Source: Candidatus Kryptoniota bacterium (GTDB taxonomy: Bacteria > Bacteroidota > Ignavibacteria > Kryptoniales > Kryptoniaceae). From it: DNA of 64,000 nucleotides. The stretch is from assembly GCA_938074445.1 (NCBI GenBank), contig CALJEK010000006.1, positions 1 through 64,000 of the forward strand, in the 5' to 3' direction. Position 1 is the stretch's first letter, and each line of letters begins with the position of its first letter. The notes under the pieces were generated by a model that did not search any database, had not been told where the DNA came from, and saw only the letters and a list, made by a program, of their open reading frames with translations. Shown here in pieces: positions 1 to 14,399 of this stretch. The translations under genes were made by a program, and so were the position numbers.

Positions 1-3
1 GTT

Positions 4-1278
4 TTGGTTGAGAGAGAAAAGGTTCAAAAAGTAATTTCGAATTACAATAAAACCGTTCTCGCTAATGGAGTCAAGGTTGTGTCTGAGTCAATACCTCATG
101 TTAAAAGTGTTTCCTTGGGGGTATGGGTTGATGTTGGTTCAAGGGATGAAGATGATTTGAACAATGGCATAACCCATTTTATAGAGCATATGGTTTTCAA
201 GGGGACGAAGAACAGGGGGGCAAAGGAAATCGCTGAATTTGTCGAAGATATCGGCGGTTATTTAAACGCCTTCACGACAAAAGAGAATACATGTTTTTAT
301 GTCAGAATTTTAAGTGAACATTTGAAGAAGGGGGTTGAAATACTTGCGGACATAGTTCAAAATCCGATTTTTGATAAAAAGGAGATCGAAAAGGAGAAAG
401 GGGTGGTTTTTGAGGAGATAAAAGATGTCGAGGATGATTTTGAAGAATATATTGGTGACCTTCTTGAATATCAAATTTACTATCCGCATCCGCTCGGCTT
501 GCCTATAATAGGGACAAGGGAGACTGTCAGTGGATTTACGAGGGAAAAACTTTTTGAACATTTGAATAAGTTTTACAACCCCGGGAATATTGTTATATCC
601 GCTGCTGGAAATCTCGTTCATGAAAAATTAGTTGAATATGTTGACAAATTTTTCACATCTGCGAACAGGAACGGTTTAGACCGTAAAAGTAAGAGGGAGA
701 AGCCGGACAAAGTGATGGCATCTAATTATGTGATTGATAGACCTTCAAGTCAGTCGCACGTTTGTATCGGGACTGCTACATTTGGAGCAAGGGATGAGAA
801 GCGAGATCATTTGCTTATTCTTAACACTATTTTAGGCGATGGGATGAGTTCAAGGTTGTTTCAAAATGTGAGAGAGAAATATGGGCTTGTGTATTCAATT
901 TATTCCTTTTACACGATGTTTAAAGATACAGGGGTTTTTGGGGTTTATTTTGCGTGCGATAGAAAAAATGTTGAAAAGACGATTGATTTGGTGTGGAAGG
1001 AGTTTAACTCAATTGTTAAGAATGGGGTATATGAGGATGAATTGAAGAGGGCGAAAGCCCAGGTTAAATCTTCTATTTTAATTGGGTTGGAGAGCATGTC
1101 CAACAGGATGCAACGGCTTGCGCAGATAGAGCTTGTTTATGATGGTAATTATTCAGATGTTGGCGAAATTATAAAAAGGATTGAAAAGGTTTCATCTGAA
1201 GAGGTTCAAGAAATGGCTGGTGAAATTCTTAAACGGGAAAAATTTACTACGGTTATCATCAACCCATCTAAAAAATAA
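4..1278 (+). CDS. M16 family zinc metallopeptidase (insulinase/processing-peptidase type)
   Basis: Zinc-dependent protease of the M16B type, which usually cuts peptides as a clamshell of homologous domains. The inverted zinc motif HxxEH is seen at residues 58-62 (HFIEH), and the third ligand is probably Glu138 in VVFEEIK, 76 residues further on as the family requires. At 424 residues it has the length of a single-chain bacterial M16B protease, with both the active N-terminal half and the substrate-binding C-terminal half. No signal peptide is visible. The reading frame is open to the left window edge. The first in-window start is TTG at base 4, so the true start may lie upstream. Alanine dehydrogenase follows after 14 bases. 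Confidence 0.9.
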   Translation: MVEREKVQKVISNYNKTVLANGVKVVSESIPHVKSVSLGVWVDVGSRDEDDLNNGITHFIEHMVFKGTKNRGAKEIAEFVEDIGGYLNAFTTKENTCFYVRILSEHLKKGVEILADIVQNPIFDKKEIEKEKGVVFEEIKDVEDDFEEYIGDLLEYQIYYPHPLGLPIIGTRETVSGFTREKLFEHLNKFYNPGNIVISAAGNLVHEKLVEYVDKFFTSANRNGLDRKSKREKPDKVMASNYVIDRPSSQSHVCIGTATFGARDEKRDHLLILNTILGDGMSSRLFQNVREKYGLVYSIYSFYTMFKDTGVFGVYFACDRKNVEKTIDLVWKEFNSIVKNGVYEDELKRAKAQVKSSILIGLESMSNRMQRLAQIELVYDGNYSDVGEIIKRIEKVSSEEVQEMAGEILKREKFTTVIINPSKK

Positions 1279-1292
1279 GCGGAGTAAAACAA

Positions 1293-2414
1293 ATGATAAT
1301 AGGCGTTCCAAAAGAAATTAAAAGGATGGAGAACAGAGTAGCACTTTTGCCTGCTGGTGTTTCAATTCTCAAGTCTCATGGTCATACTGTTTTAGTTGAA
1401 AAAGGGGCTGGGCTTGGGAGCGGATTTAGTGATGAGCTTTACAGAAACGCAGGCGCTGAAATCGTCTCAGACCCGAGGGAAATTTATGCTGAAGCTGATA
1501 TGATAGTCAAAGTGAAGGAGCCGATTGATTATGAATATGACCTTTTAAGGAGGGGACAAATTGTCTTCACTTACTTTCATTTTGCTGCGAGTCGTGAGCT
1601 AACTGAAGCGGTTATTAAGTCAGGTTGTATAGCTATTGCATATGAGACTGTTCAAAAGGATGATGAGAGTTTGCCTTTGCTTGAGCCGATGAGCGAGATT
1701 GCTGGAAGGATGGCGCCACAAGAGGGGGCAAAGTATCTTGAGAAGTCTATGGGAGGGCGCGGAGTTTTATTGGGTGGTGTTCCCGGTGTTGAGCCAGCGG
1801 ATGTTGCGATAATTGGAGCTGGAGTCGTTGGCACAAACGCAGCGAAAATTGCAGCTGGTCTTGGAGCAAGAGTTACAATACTTGATGTCAACTTGCAAAG
1901 GCTCAGATATCTTGATGATATAATGCCGAAAAATGTCGTGACGATGGCTTCAAATGAGTATAACATTGCAAAAGCAGTTCGCAGGGCTGATGTTTTGATA
2001 GGTGCAGTTTTAATACCTGGGGCAAAAGCACCGAAACTTGTATCAAAAGAATTGGTTGCGCAAATGAAAGAGGGGGCAGTGATAGTTGATGTTTCGGTTG
2101 ATCAAGGTGGATGCATTGAAACTATAAGACCGACGACGCATGATGATCCGGTATATATTGAGTACGGCGTCGTTCATTATGGCGTTGCAAATATGCCTGG
2201 GGCTGTTCCAAAGACATCAACGATCGCTCTTACAAATGCTACATTCCCATATGTAGTTGAACTTGCAGATAAAGGTTTTGAGATGGCTATAAAGAGAAAC
2301 AAGGAATTAAGAAGAGGTGTTAATATAATTGAAGGTAAGATCACTCATAAAGGCGTCGCGGAGGCTTTTGGTTTAGAGTATACGCCCATCGAAGATTTAA
2401 TCAAGTTTGATTAA
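1293..2414 (+). CDS. ald: Alanine dehydrogenase
   Basis: NAD-dependent oxidative deamination of L-alanine to pyruvate and ammonia, or the reverse. The 373-residue length is standard. The N-terminal substrate domain carries Lys75 (VKVKEP) and His96 (TYFHFA), the positions of the known pyruvate-binding and catalytic residues. A Rossmann NAD fold follows, with IIGAGVVGTNAAK near residues 174-186. The ATG start is preceded by GGAG, 8 bases upstream. Its position beside peptidase genes suggests it feeds amino acid nitrogen and carbon into central metabolism; that is inference. Confidence 0.95.
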   Translation: MIIGVPKEIKRMENRVALLPAGVSILKSHGHTVLVEKGAGLGSGFSDELYRNAGAEIVSDPREIYAEADMIVKVKEPIDYEYDLLRRGQIVFTYFHFAASRELTEAVIKSGCIAIAYETVQKDDESLPLLEPMSEIAGRMAPQEGAKYLEKSMGGRGVLLGGVPGVEPADVAIIGAGVVGTNAAKIAAGLGARVTILDVNLQRLRYLDDIMPKNVVTMASNEYNIAKAVRRADVLIGAVLIPGAKAPKLVSKELVAQMKEGAVIVDVSVDQGGCIETIRPTTHDDPVYIEYGVVHYGVANMPGAVPKTSTIALTNATFPYVVELADKGFEMAIKRNKELRRGVNIIEGKITHKGVAEAFGLEYTPIEDLIKFD

Positions 2415-2437
2415 CAAAATAAAATTAGAAAAATCAG

Positions 2438-4171
2438 ATGGCAAAGATAACAATAGATGGAAAAACCGCAGAAGTAAAAGATGGGATAACCATCCTTCAA
2501 GCAGCAAAAGAACTTGGCATTGACATTCCGCACTTTTGTTATCATCCTGCTCTTTCAATATCTGGAAATTGCAGGATGTGTCTTGTTGAGGTTGAAAAGA
2601 TGCCGAAACTTGTGATTGCATGTGCGACTCGGGTGATGGACGGAATGGTTGTTTACACGCAAAACGAAAAAGTTAAGAAAGCAAGACAAGCAGTGCTTGA
2701 GTTTATCCTTATCAATCATCCGCTTGATTGCCCAATTTGTGATGAAGCTGGCGAATGCAAACTCCAAAATTATACATACATTTACGGACCTGGACATAGC
2801 AGATTTGACGAAGAGAAAAATCACAAGCCGAAAAGAGTCCCCCTTGGTCCGAACATCGTTCTCGATGTTGAAAGATGTATAATGTGTTCAAGATGTATAA
2901 GATTTTTTGATGAGATCGTGAAAGACCCACAGTTGACCTTCACTAACAGAGGGGATAGGGTAGTTCTGACGACTTTTCCGGGGAAGCGAGTTGATAACCC
3001 TTACTCAATGAATATAATTGACATTTGCCCAGTTGGCGCTTTAACTTCGCGAGATTTTAGATTCAAGGAGAGAACTTGGGATATGACCGCTGTCAGCAGT
3101 GTTTGCCCAGGTTGTGCGAGAGGATGTAATGTATATCTTTGGGTTAAAGATAATCAGATTTTGAGAATCACTCCAAGGGTAAATATGGATGTAAATAGAT
3201 ATTGGATGTGTGATTATGGTCGGTTCACTTATAAGCCTGTAAATTCAGATGATAGAATAAAATCGCCGATGGTTCGATTAAATGGCGAGCTTGTGGAAGT
3301 TGACTGGGATGTCGCGCTTGAAAGAGCCGTTTCCTTGCTCAAGACTGTTAAACCTGATGAGATCGCTATTATAGGTTCTGCTTATGCAACAAATGAGGAT
3401 AACTTTGCCTTGCGGAAGTTTGCTAAGGTCGTTCTTAAAGCGAAATATGTTGACTTTTTATCTCATATTAAAGATGGGGATGAAGACGATTTCTTGATCA
3501 GAGCGGATAAAACTCCAAATTCAACTGGTGCGAGACTTGTTGGCATCGGCGCAGAAAATGGATTTGGTTTTGAATCAATAGTTGAGGGTTTAAAGGAGAA
3601 AAGGTTTAAGGTCGTTTATGTAATGGACGACGATATTGCTTTGAATGATGAGATTTATAATTTGCTTGATGGCGTAGATATAATTGTTCATGCGTCCAAT
3701 CGAAATAAAACTGTTGAAAAGGCGACTGTCGTATTTGCGAGCGCGACATTTGCCGAAAAGGAGGGAACTTTTACCAACTTTGAAGGGCGAGTTCAAAAGG
3801 TAAACATAGCAGTTCTTCCGAAAGATGTTGAACCGTATATGGTTTATAAACCGAGAAAATTTGGCGAAGCAAGACCGAATACAGGAGAGATTGATAAATC
3901 TAAATTTGCATTATCACGATTGTTTAATTTTGGGACTCAATTTGACAGATGGGCAAGGGGAGAGAGAAGAAATGTTAAACCATCGTGGTGGGTAATTTCG
4001 CAAATTGCTAACGGTCTCGGCGTGAAATTTAATTATGAGAAGGCTGAAGATGTGTTCAACGAGATCGCGCAAACCGTTCGCGAGTTCAGAGGTTTAACTT
4101 ATGAGTCAATTGGTGATGAAGGGGTCAGGATAAATTTAGGGAGTAAGAAAGTTACATCTGTTGAAATTTAA
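2438..4171 (+). CDS. nuoG: NADH-quinone oxidoreductase subunit G, short form
   Basis: Iron-sulfur subunit of respiratory complex I on the cytoplasmic arm. Cluster ligands visible in order: a [2Fe-2S] ferredoxin domain (Cys34, 45, 48, 62), the His-ligated [4Fe-4S] site (His94, Cys98, 101, 107), a further [4Fe-4S] site (Cys147, 150, 153, 197), and the N7-type site of the molybdopterin-like domain (Cys223, 226, 230, 258). At 577 residues it is shorter than the usual 700-900, so the C-terminal molybdopterin-oxidoreductase part is reduced. It is followed directly by nuoH and nuoI. NuoE and NuoF, which bind NADH and hold the first clusters, are not in this window. Confidence 0.93.
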   Translation: MAKITIDGKTAEVKDGITILQAAKELGIDIPHFCYHPALSISGNCRMCLVEVEKMPKLVIACATRVMDGMVVYTQNEKVKKARQAVLEFILINHPLDCPICDEAGECKLQNYTYIYGPGHSRFDEEKNHKPKRVPLGPNIVLDVERCIMCSRCIRFFDEIVKDPQLTFTNRGDRVVLTTFPGKRVDNPYSMNIIDICPVGALTSRDFRFKERTWDMTAVSSVCPGCARGCNVYLWVKDNQILRITPRVNMDVNRYWMCDYGRFTYKPVNSDDRIKSPMVRLNGELVEVDWDVALERAVSLLKTVKPDEIAIIGSAYATNEDNFALRKFAKVVLKAKYVDFLSHIKDGDEDDFLIRADKTPNSTGARLVGIGAENGFGFESIVEGLKEKRFKVVYVMDDDIALNDEIYNLLDGVDIIVHASNRNKTVEKATVVFASATFAEKEGTFTNFEGRVQKVNIAVLPKDVEPYMVYKPRKFGEARPNTGEIDKSKFALSRLFNFGTQFDRWARGERRNVKPSWWVISQIANGLGVKFNYEKAEDVFNEIAQTVREFRGLTYESIGDEGVRINLGSKKVTSVEI

Positions 4172-4206
4172 AGTTAAAATCAACAAAAATTAAAAGTTCA
4201 AAGCAC

Positions 4207-5223
4207 ATGGAGGCGATTTTAATTGTAATCGTGAAAGCAGTGATTTTCATACTTTTATTCTTGACTGCTTCTGCGGTTTTGACATATGTTGAAAGGCGAA
4301 TTTCTGCTTTCATTCAAGATAGGCTTGGTCCAAATAGGGTTGGACCTTTTGGGCTATTTCAACCGATTGCTGATGTTATAAAAATTATTTTCAAGGAAGA
4401 GATAATCCCTGCAAACGCTGATAAAACTTTGCACACGATTGCGCCGATAATTTCACTTTTTGTCGCTTACAGCGTTTTTGCAGTTCTACCTATTGGAGAA
4501 AAGTTAATAATTGATGGGAAAGAAGTTAAACTTATGCTTGCTGATGTAAATATCGGTTTCCTTTACATACTTGCGTTGAGCTCACTTGGTGTTTATGGTA
4601 TAACCTTAAGTGGATGGGCATCAAATAACAAATATTCGCTTCTCGGTGCTTTGAGAGCTTCTGCTCAAATGATAAGTTATGAGCTATCGCTTGGGCTTTC
4701 ACTTGTCGGCGTTGTTCTTGTCGCCGGATCAATTCAAATCGACGAGATCATACGTTCGCAAGCAAGCGTCTGGAATATTTTTTACCAACCCGTTGGATTT
4801 ATAGTTTTTCTTGTGTCCGCTTTCGCAGAGACAAATAGATTACCTTTTGATTTACCCGAGGCGGAACCTGAACTTGTCGCGGGTTATCATACGGAGTATT
4901 CCGGGATGAAGTTCGGTGCTTTCTATCTTGCGGAATACACAAATATAATAACAATGAGTTTGCTAACCGTGGCTTTTTACCTTGGTGGATGGTATTTCCC
5001 ATTTGTTGACATTTACAGTGGTATGAATCCAAATCTTGCGGGAATTTTGCAAGTGATTGTATTTTTTGCAAAGGCTTTTGTTATAATTTTTCTTTTCATG
5101 CTTGTAAGATGGACGTTGCCGAGGTTTAGATACGATCAACTTATGCGTTTGGGATGGCAAGTTTTATTGCCACTTGCGCTTTTAAATGTTCTTGTGACCG
5201 GACTTGTTAAGATAATTCTTTAA
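4207..5223 (+). CDS. nuoH: NADH-quinone oxidoreductase subunit H
   Basis: Membrane subunit of complex I that contributes the quinone-binding cavity and joins the peripheral and membrane arms. The 338-residue protein has about eight hydrophobic helices. It carries the family signature [20 protein letters not shown] followed by HTEYSG, in the loop that faces the quinone chamber, and an N-terminal [19 protein letters not shown] stretch typical of NuoH. It lies 35 bases after nuoG and about 80 bases before the preferred nuoI start, so the three genes probably form one transcript. Confidence 0.96.
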   Translation: MEAILIVIVKAVIFILLFLTASAVLTYVERRISAFIQDRLGPNRVGPFGLFQPIADVIKIIFKEEIIPANADKTLHTIAPIISLFVAYSVFAVLPIGEKLIIDGKEVKLMLADVNIGFLYILALSSLGVYGITLSGWASNNKYSLLGALRASAQMISYELSLGLSLVGVVLVAGSIQIDEIIRSQASVWNIFYQPVGFIVFLVSAFAETNRLPFDLPEAEPELVAGYHTEYSGMKFGAFYLAEYTNIITMSLLTVAFYLGGWYFPFVDIYSGMNPNLAGILQVIVFFAKAFVIIFLFMLVRWTLPRFRYDQLMRLGWQVLLPLALLNVLVTGLVKIIL

Positions 5224-5303
5224 AAATAAAACTCGGTTTGAGAATGGGTGAAACAAAGATAAATGGCAGAGCGAGAACCAGAGAGATAAAACGAAAATCA
5301 AAT

Positions 5304-5774
5304 ATGAACCTTCTTGAACGATTTTATCTTCCAGAAATTTTCAAGGGTTTAAGCATCACATTTCGTCAAATATTTAAGCCCAAATTCACATTTGAATATC
5401 CAGATGTAAAATGGCAACCCCCAGCTTCATTTCGTGGGAGACCCGTGCTTGTTGTGGACGATGAAACAGGGGTTGAAAGGTGCGTGGCTTGTGGGCTTTG
5501 TGCAAGGGTTTGCCCAGCGCTTGCAATTGAAGTTGTAGCTGATGAAACCGGACTTGATAAGGAGAGATACCCGAAGAAATTTGAAATAAATATGCTTCGT
5601 TGTATTTACTGCGGACTATGCGAAGAAGTTTGTCCCGAGGAAGCAATTGTTATGAGCAAAGAATATGAACTCGTCTTCACAAGTAGAGAAGATGCAATCT
5701 TTGGTAAAGATAAACTTCTTACGCCCGCATCAAAATTAAAAGAAAGACTTGAGTTCTTGAGGCAGATGAGGTAA
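5304..5774 (+). CDS. nuoI: NADH-quinone oxidoreductase subunit I
   Basis: Two-cluster ferredoxin-like subunit of complex I that passes electrons toward the quinone site. Using ATG 5304 the protein has 156 residues with two Cx2Cx2Cx3CP motifs, at Cys60/63/66/70 and Cys100/103/106/110. The frame is open further upstream (TTG 5238, ATG 5244). That extension ([14 protein letters not shown]...) does not resemble NuoI, whereas [16 protein letters not shown] is a normal NuoI amphipathic N-terminus, so I prefer 5304. It ends the nuoG-H-I fragment; the other complex I genes must lie elsewhere. Confidence 0.92.
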   Translation: MNLLERFYLPEIFKGLSITFRQIFKPKFTFEYPDVKWQPPASFRGRPVLVVDDETGVERCVACGLCARVCPALAIEVVADETGLDKERYPKKFEINMLRCIYCGLCEEVCPEEAIVMSKEYELVFTSREDAIFGKDKLLTPASKLKERLEFLRQMR

Positions 5775-5816
5775 AATAAAATTGTCTGCACCACTATGGA
5801 CGATGATAAAGGTTCA

Positions 5817-7487
5817 ATGTGTAATGGTTCGATTTTTAAAATTCTTTCGACTTCGTTTCTTGTCCTGACCTTGATTATTTCCCAAGTGTCCGCCCAGAGA
5901 ATTTCTTTAATTCAATATCCCGATGAAATCGTAAAAGGTGAGAAATTCGCCGTAAAGTTAAGCATTTACGCAGAACCCGAAGATACAGTTCTGATCATCG
6001 CTTCGGTTGAAGGGGAGGTTAATCTATTTGAATCTTTTATATTTGAGGACAGCCTCGTAAATACTGAGCCTGTTAAACCGAATTCACTGTTGGCATTAAA
6101 TGAATATTTGCGGAAAAATTTTCCGACTCAGAAAACATTTGTCTTTGTGGATACATTTAAACATTTGTCCGTTTTGAGAAATTACGCTTTTGTGATGAGT
6201 GCGAAATCGTCAGATGAGATTAAACTAAAATTTTTGTCGATGAAAGTTTCTTCTGATTCTTTGGTTTTTGAATCGGCGGAGGTCGAAAAGCACAAAGTTA
6301 ACATCAAAGTTAAAAACTATTCGGATAAAACAGCGGGTTTATGCGTCAATTTTGAAAAAGATGGATTTATCAAATTTAATCTGGATGATAAATTTAGTGC
6401 GAGAGATGGCTTCACACTTTCGTTTTGGTTGAAGACAACATCAATGATGGGCAAGATAATTACTTTGAGGTCAACTCTTGATAAAAGCTTTATGACTATT
6501 GGGTTAAAATTTGGGGGTATTTTTGTCTCGATGAGTAATTCGATTGGAAGATATGAGATAACATTTCCAAAATTTGTAAGTGATGGCAAGTGGCATTGCG
6601 TTGTGATAACCGCAAATCAATTTGACAACGTTTTAAGGCTTTATGTTGATGGTGATAAAATTGATGAGGTTTTTATACCGAATTTGTCGCAATTTGAGAT
6701 AAATCGACCAAATGCGAAAATTGAAAAAGGGTTGATCGATGAAATTGTTCTTTTTAAAAAGATTAAGCCTGGGTTTGCAGATCGTCTCTGGCGTTATTTC
6801 GTCAAGTTTGATTCCGATGTGGTTTTCCTTTTAAAGTTTGAAAATGAAGGGATAAATGTGATTGGAAATGTAAGCAATATTGAATCAAGTGCTGTTAAAT
6901 TTGTCCCATCGTCAGCACAGATTTGTTCGCCTTGGATAAAAGTTACTGCGGAATTAAAAGAGAGCAAAATTAACATAGGTTGGGAAGTAGAAGACCCTGA
7001 GTTCGTGAGTGGCTTCGTCCTTGAAAGAAAAGTTAAAGATGAGCAATTCCAACCAATTTATCAGATTTTGGCATCCGGGGTTAGAAAATATACATTTATT
7101 GATGTGGATATTGAAAACAACGCTGTTTACTTTTACAGGGTTAAACGAGTTAACAAAGATGGAAGTTTTGAATTTTCGGACGAAATTAAAGTTGGGGTTG
7201 GATTAAAGAAAGACTTTGAAATTGTCGGCAATTTCCCCAATCCGTTCAATTCCGAAACGAAGATAATTTATACTCTGTTCAATGATGCCTATGTTAAGCT
7301 TACTGTTTATGACATCGTTGGGCGTGAGATTGCAGTTTTGGTGGATGGATTTCAAGGCAGGGGAAGGCATGAGGTCTTGTTTAGCCTTGGAAATTTGAAA
7401 GCAGATGAGATCACGAGCGGAATTTACTTTTACAAGCTTCAAACGCAGAAAGGATATGAGATAAGAAAAATGATAGTTATAAAATGA
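5817..7487 (+). CDS. Secreted LamG-domain protein with T9SS C-terminal sorting domain
   Basis: Probable cell-surface or secreted protein. Order of parts: signal peptide (hydrophobic stretch ending near QVSAQ), a region of unknown fold, a LamG/concanavalin-like domain (about residues 175-320, with FSARDGFTLSFWLKT and DGKWHCVVI), a fibronectin-III-like segment (about 375-465), and a type A sorting domain beginning NFPNPFNSETKI and ending GIYFYKL...KMIVIK. The frame also allows ATG 5796, but that would put an acidic MDDDKGS before the signal peptide. ATG 5817 has AAAGG just upstream and gives a normal signal sequence. Its stop overlaps the start of the GH13 lipoprotein by 4 bases, so the two are probably made together. 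The ligand is unknown. Confidence 0.82.
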   Translation: MCNGSIFKILSTSFLVLTLIISQVSAQRISLIQYPDEIVKGEKFAVKLSIYAEPEDTVLIIASVEGEVNLFESFIFEDSLVNTEPVKPNSLLALNEYLRKNFPTQKTFVFVDTFKHLSVLRNYAFVMSAKSSDEIKLKFLSMKVSSDSLVFESAEVEKHKVNIKVKNYSDKTAGLCVNFEKDGFIKFNLDDKFSARDGFTLSFWLKTTSMMGKIITLRSTLDKSFMTIGLKFGGIFVSMSNSIGRYEITFPKFVSDGKWHCVVITANQFDNVLRLYVDGDKIDEVFIPNLSQFEINRPNAKIEKGLIDEIVLFKKIKPGFADRLWRYFVKFDSDVVFLLKFENEGINVIGNVSNIESSAVKFVPSSAQICSPWIKVTAELKESKINIGWEVEDPEFVSGFVLERKVKDEQFQPIYQILASGVRKYTFIDVDIENNAVYFYRVKRVNKDGSFEFSDEIKVGVGLKKDFEIVGNFPNPFNSETKIIYTLFNDAYVKLTVYDIVGREIAVLVDGFQGRGRHEVLFSLGNLKADEITSGIYFYKLQTQKGYEIRKMIVIK

Positions 7488-9319
7488 GCGCGCGTTTGTT
7501 GATCTTGCTCTTGCCCGTTCTGTTTTCCTGCTCAGCTTCAAAATATACCACTGTTAAAACAATGGTTGAACTTGTAGGCGAATGGAAGTTTAAGATTGAC
7601 CCTGACGATCTCGGGCTTTCACAATTTTGGTATTCTTCTAATTTTGACCGAAGCGATTGGGTGACGGTTGAGGTTCCAAATTTCTGGGAAAGGTATTCAA
7701 ACTTTTCAAAGTATGACGGGATTGCTTGGTATTATAAAAGTTTCGAGGTGAAGCAAATTGATAAGCGAAAAAAATATGCAATCTTTTTCAGCGGTGTCGA
7801 CGATGATTGCGGAGTGTGGCTAAATGGTGAATTTGTCGGTGAACATCGTGGATATAGCGATGAGTTTTATTTTGATGTGACGAAATTTTTAAAACGAGGT
7901 TTGAATGAACTTGTTGTGATGGTAATTGACCATGGTGGACCTGGTGGAATCTATAAGCCGGTGGCGATAGTTGAATATTCAGAAATTGAAGACCTTTTAA
8001 AAGGAGAGTTTTATTACAAAAACGCAAGAAAGAGCGAGGAATGGGTTAAGGATGCGATTATTTACGAAATTTTTCCAAGGGCTTTCTCAGAAGAAGGAAC
8101 GTTTAAAGAGATAGAGCGTGAAATCCCACGGCTGAAAGATTTTGGCGTAAATGTCATCTGGCTGATGCCAATCCATCCAATTGGTGAAATTAAAAGAAAG
8201 GGAACCCTCGGGAGTCCATATTCTGTGAAGGATTACTATGGAATCAATCCAGAATATGGCACAGCGGAAGATTTCAAATCTCTCGTCAAAACCGCACACG
8301 AAAATGGGATTAAAGTTATAATTGACCTTGTTGTAAATCATACCGCATGGGACAATGATTTGATATTTAAACATCCAGAATGGTATGTTAGAAACAACGA
8401 GGGTGAAATCATTTCACCAAATTCTGATTGGACAGATGTAGCGGATTTAAATTACGATAATCCTGAACTAAGAAGATACATAATTGAGGTGATGAAATAT
8501 TGGATTAAAGAGTTTGACATAGATGGCTACCGCTGTGATGTTGCTGAACTTGTTCCGACCGATTTTTGGAATGAAGCGAGAAAAGAACTTGATAAAATTA
8601 AACCTGTAATGATGCTTGCTGAAGGGAGCTTGCCTGAACAACATTTGGAGGCGTTTGACTTAACTTATAGTTGGAATGTTTATGATGCGCTCGCAAGGAT
8701 AATAAAAAAAGGACATCTTCCATCTGTCCTTGACAATGTTCTCGAAAGTGAAAAGTATAAATTCCCCAGAGGCTCTTTAAGGTTGCGTTTCAATGAAAAT
8801 CATGACAAACCAAGGGCTGTTAAATTTTTTGGTGAGGATGGTGCGCTTGTCTCGGCTTTTATAGTTAATACGATTCCAGGAGTTCCGCTCATTTACAACG
8901 GGCAAGAGTATGGGGATACGACAAATCTTTCGTTGTTTGAAAAACAAGTAATGTCAAGGGACAGCATAAGTGAAAGGGGGAAGAAATTTTATTCGTTTTA
9001 CAAAAAATTGTTTAACTTTAGAAAAAACTCCCTCGCTTTGAGAAGAGGTGAGATGATAAGAGCTAAAACACTTAATGATGATAAAGTTTACGCTTTTTGG
9101 AGAAAATATGGAGACGAAACGGTTCTTGTGCTTGCGAATCTTTCAACTTGGGGAGTGACGACAAAATTTCAAATTGACAAGATTTTAAAGGAAAAAACTA
9201 AGGGTGGTAAAGTTAAATTTTACGATGTTTTTGAAGATAAAACGGGCGAGATGAAGGTTGAAGATTTTGTTAATTTTAAACTTGAGCCCTTTGGTTTTAA
9301 ACTCATCTTGGTTTTTTAA
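7484..9319 (+). CDS. GH13 alpha-amylase-family lipoprotein with N-terminal GH2-like sugar-binding domain
   Basis: Predicted membrane-anchored glycosidase acting on alpha-glucans outside the cytoplasm. A lipobox (LFSC, Cys16) follows a short hydrophobic N-terminus. Residues 28-165 look like the jelly-roll domain of GH2 enzymes (GEWKFKIDPDDLG, GVDDDCGVWLNGEFVGEHRG). The GH13 barrel starts near 188 with all four conserved regions: DLVVNH 281-286, GYRCDVAE 348-355 (nucleophile Asp352), acid/base Glu380 in LAEGS, and NHD 439-441. All three catalytic carboxylates are present, so it should be active. A GH2-type lectin domain in front of GH13 is not the commonest arrangement. ATGA overlap with the upstream LamG protein. 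Confidence 0.88.
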   Translation: MSARLLILLLPVLFSCSASKYTTVKTMVELVGEWKFKIDPDDLGLSQFWYSSNFDRSDWVTVEVPNFWERYSNFSKYDGIAWYYKSFEVKQIDKRKKYAIFFSGVDDDCGVWLNGEFVGEHRGYSDEFYFDVTKFLKRGLNELVVMVIDHGGPGGIYKPVAIVEYSEIEDLLKGEFYYKNARKSEEWVKDAIIYEIFPRAFSEEGTFKEIEREIPRLKDFGVNVIWLMPIHPIGEIKRKGTLGSPYSVKDYYGINPEYGTAEDFKSLVKTAHENGIKVIIDLVVNHTAWDNDLIFKHPEWYVRNNEGEIISPNSDWTDVADLNYDNPELRRYIIEVMKYWIKEFDIDGYRCDVAELVPTDFWNEARKELDKIKPVMMLAEGSLPEQHLEAFDLTYSWNVYDALARIIKKGHLPSVLDNVLESEKYKFPRGSLRLRFNENHDKPRAVKFFGEDGALVSAFIVNTIPGVPLIYNGQEYGDTTNLSLFEKQVMSRDSISERGKKFYSFYKKLFNFRKNSLALRRGEMIRAKTLNDDKVYAFWRKYGDETVLVLANLSTWGVTTKFQIDKILKEKTKGGKVKFYDVFEDKTGEMKVEDFVNFKLEPFGFKLILVF

Positions 9320-9339
9320 AACAAATTTAGCAGGTGAAA

Positions 9340-9739
9340 ATGAAATCTTACACGGAATATCTAACCTTTAACACCAAAAATAAGCGTGAGATAATCAATA
9401 TCACTGACAAGGTGAACGAGGCATTGAAGCGAAGCAACATAAAAGAGGGATTTTGTCTTGTTTCGGCTATGCATGTCACAGCTGGCGTGTTTGTGAACGA
9501 TGATGAAGATGGATTGCTTGAAGATTTAAAAGAATGGCTTGAAAAGCTCGCACCATTTAAGCCAGATTATATGCACCATAGAACTGGCGAAACGAATGCA
9601 GACGCGCATTTGAAAAGTTTGCTTATTAACCACGAGGTTATAATTCCTGTCACAGATGGACGACTTGATTTTGGACCTTGGCAGCAGGTTTTTTACGCCG
9701 AATTTGATGGGCAAAGGAAGAAAAGAATTATAATTAAAA

Positions 9740-9753
<14 letters not shown>
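9340..9753 (+). CDS. YjbQ/UPF0047 family protein
   Basis: Small single-domain protein of the YjbQ family. Members have been reported to have weak thiamine-phosphate synthase activity, but the physiological role is unclear. Family marks: [17 protein letters not shown] and [17 protein letters not shown], with conserved His residues, and [14 protein letters not shown] near the C-terminus. The frame permits GTG 9334. ATG 9340 is better because AGGTG lies at the right distance before it, giving 137 residues. The last 14 bases overlap the 3' end of the convergent glnE gene. Confidence 0.88.
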
Positions 9754-14399
<4,646 letters not shown>

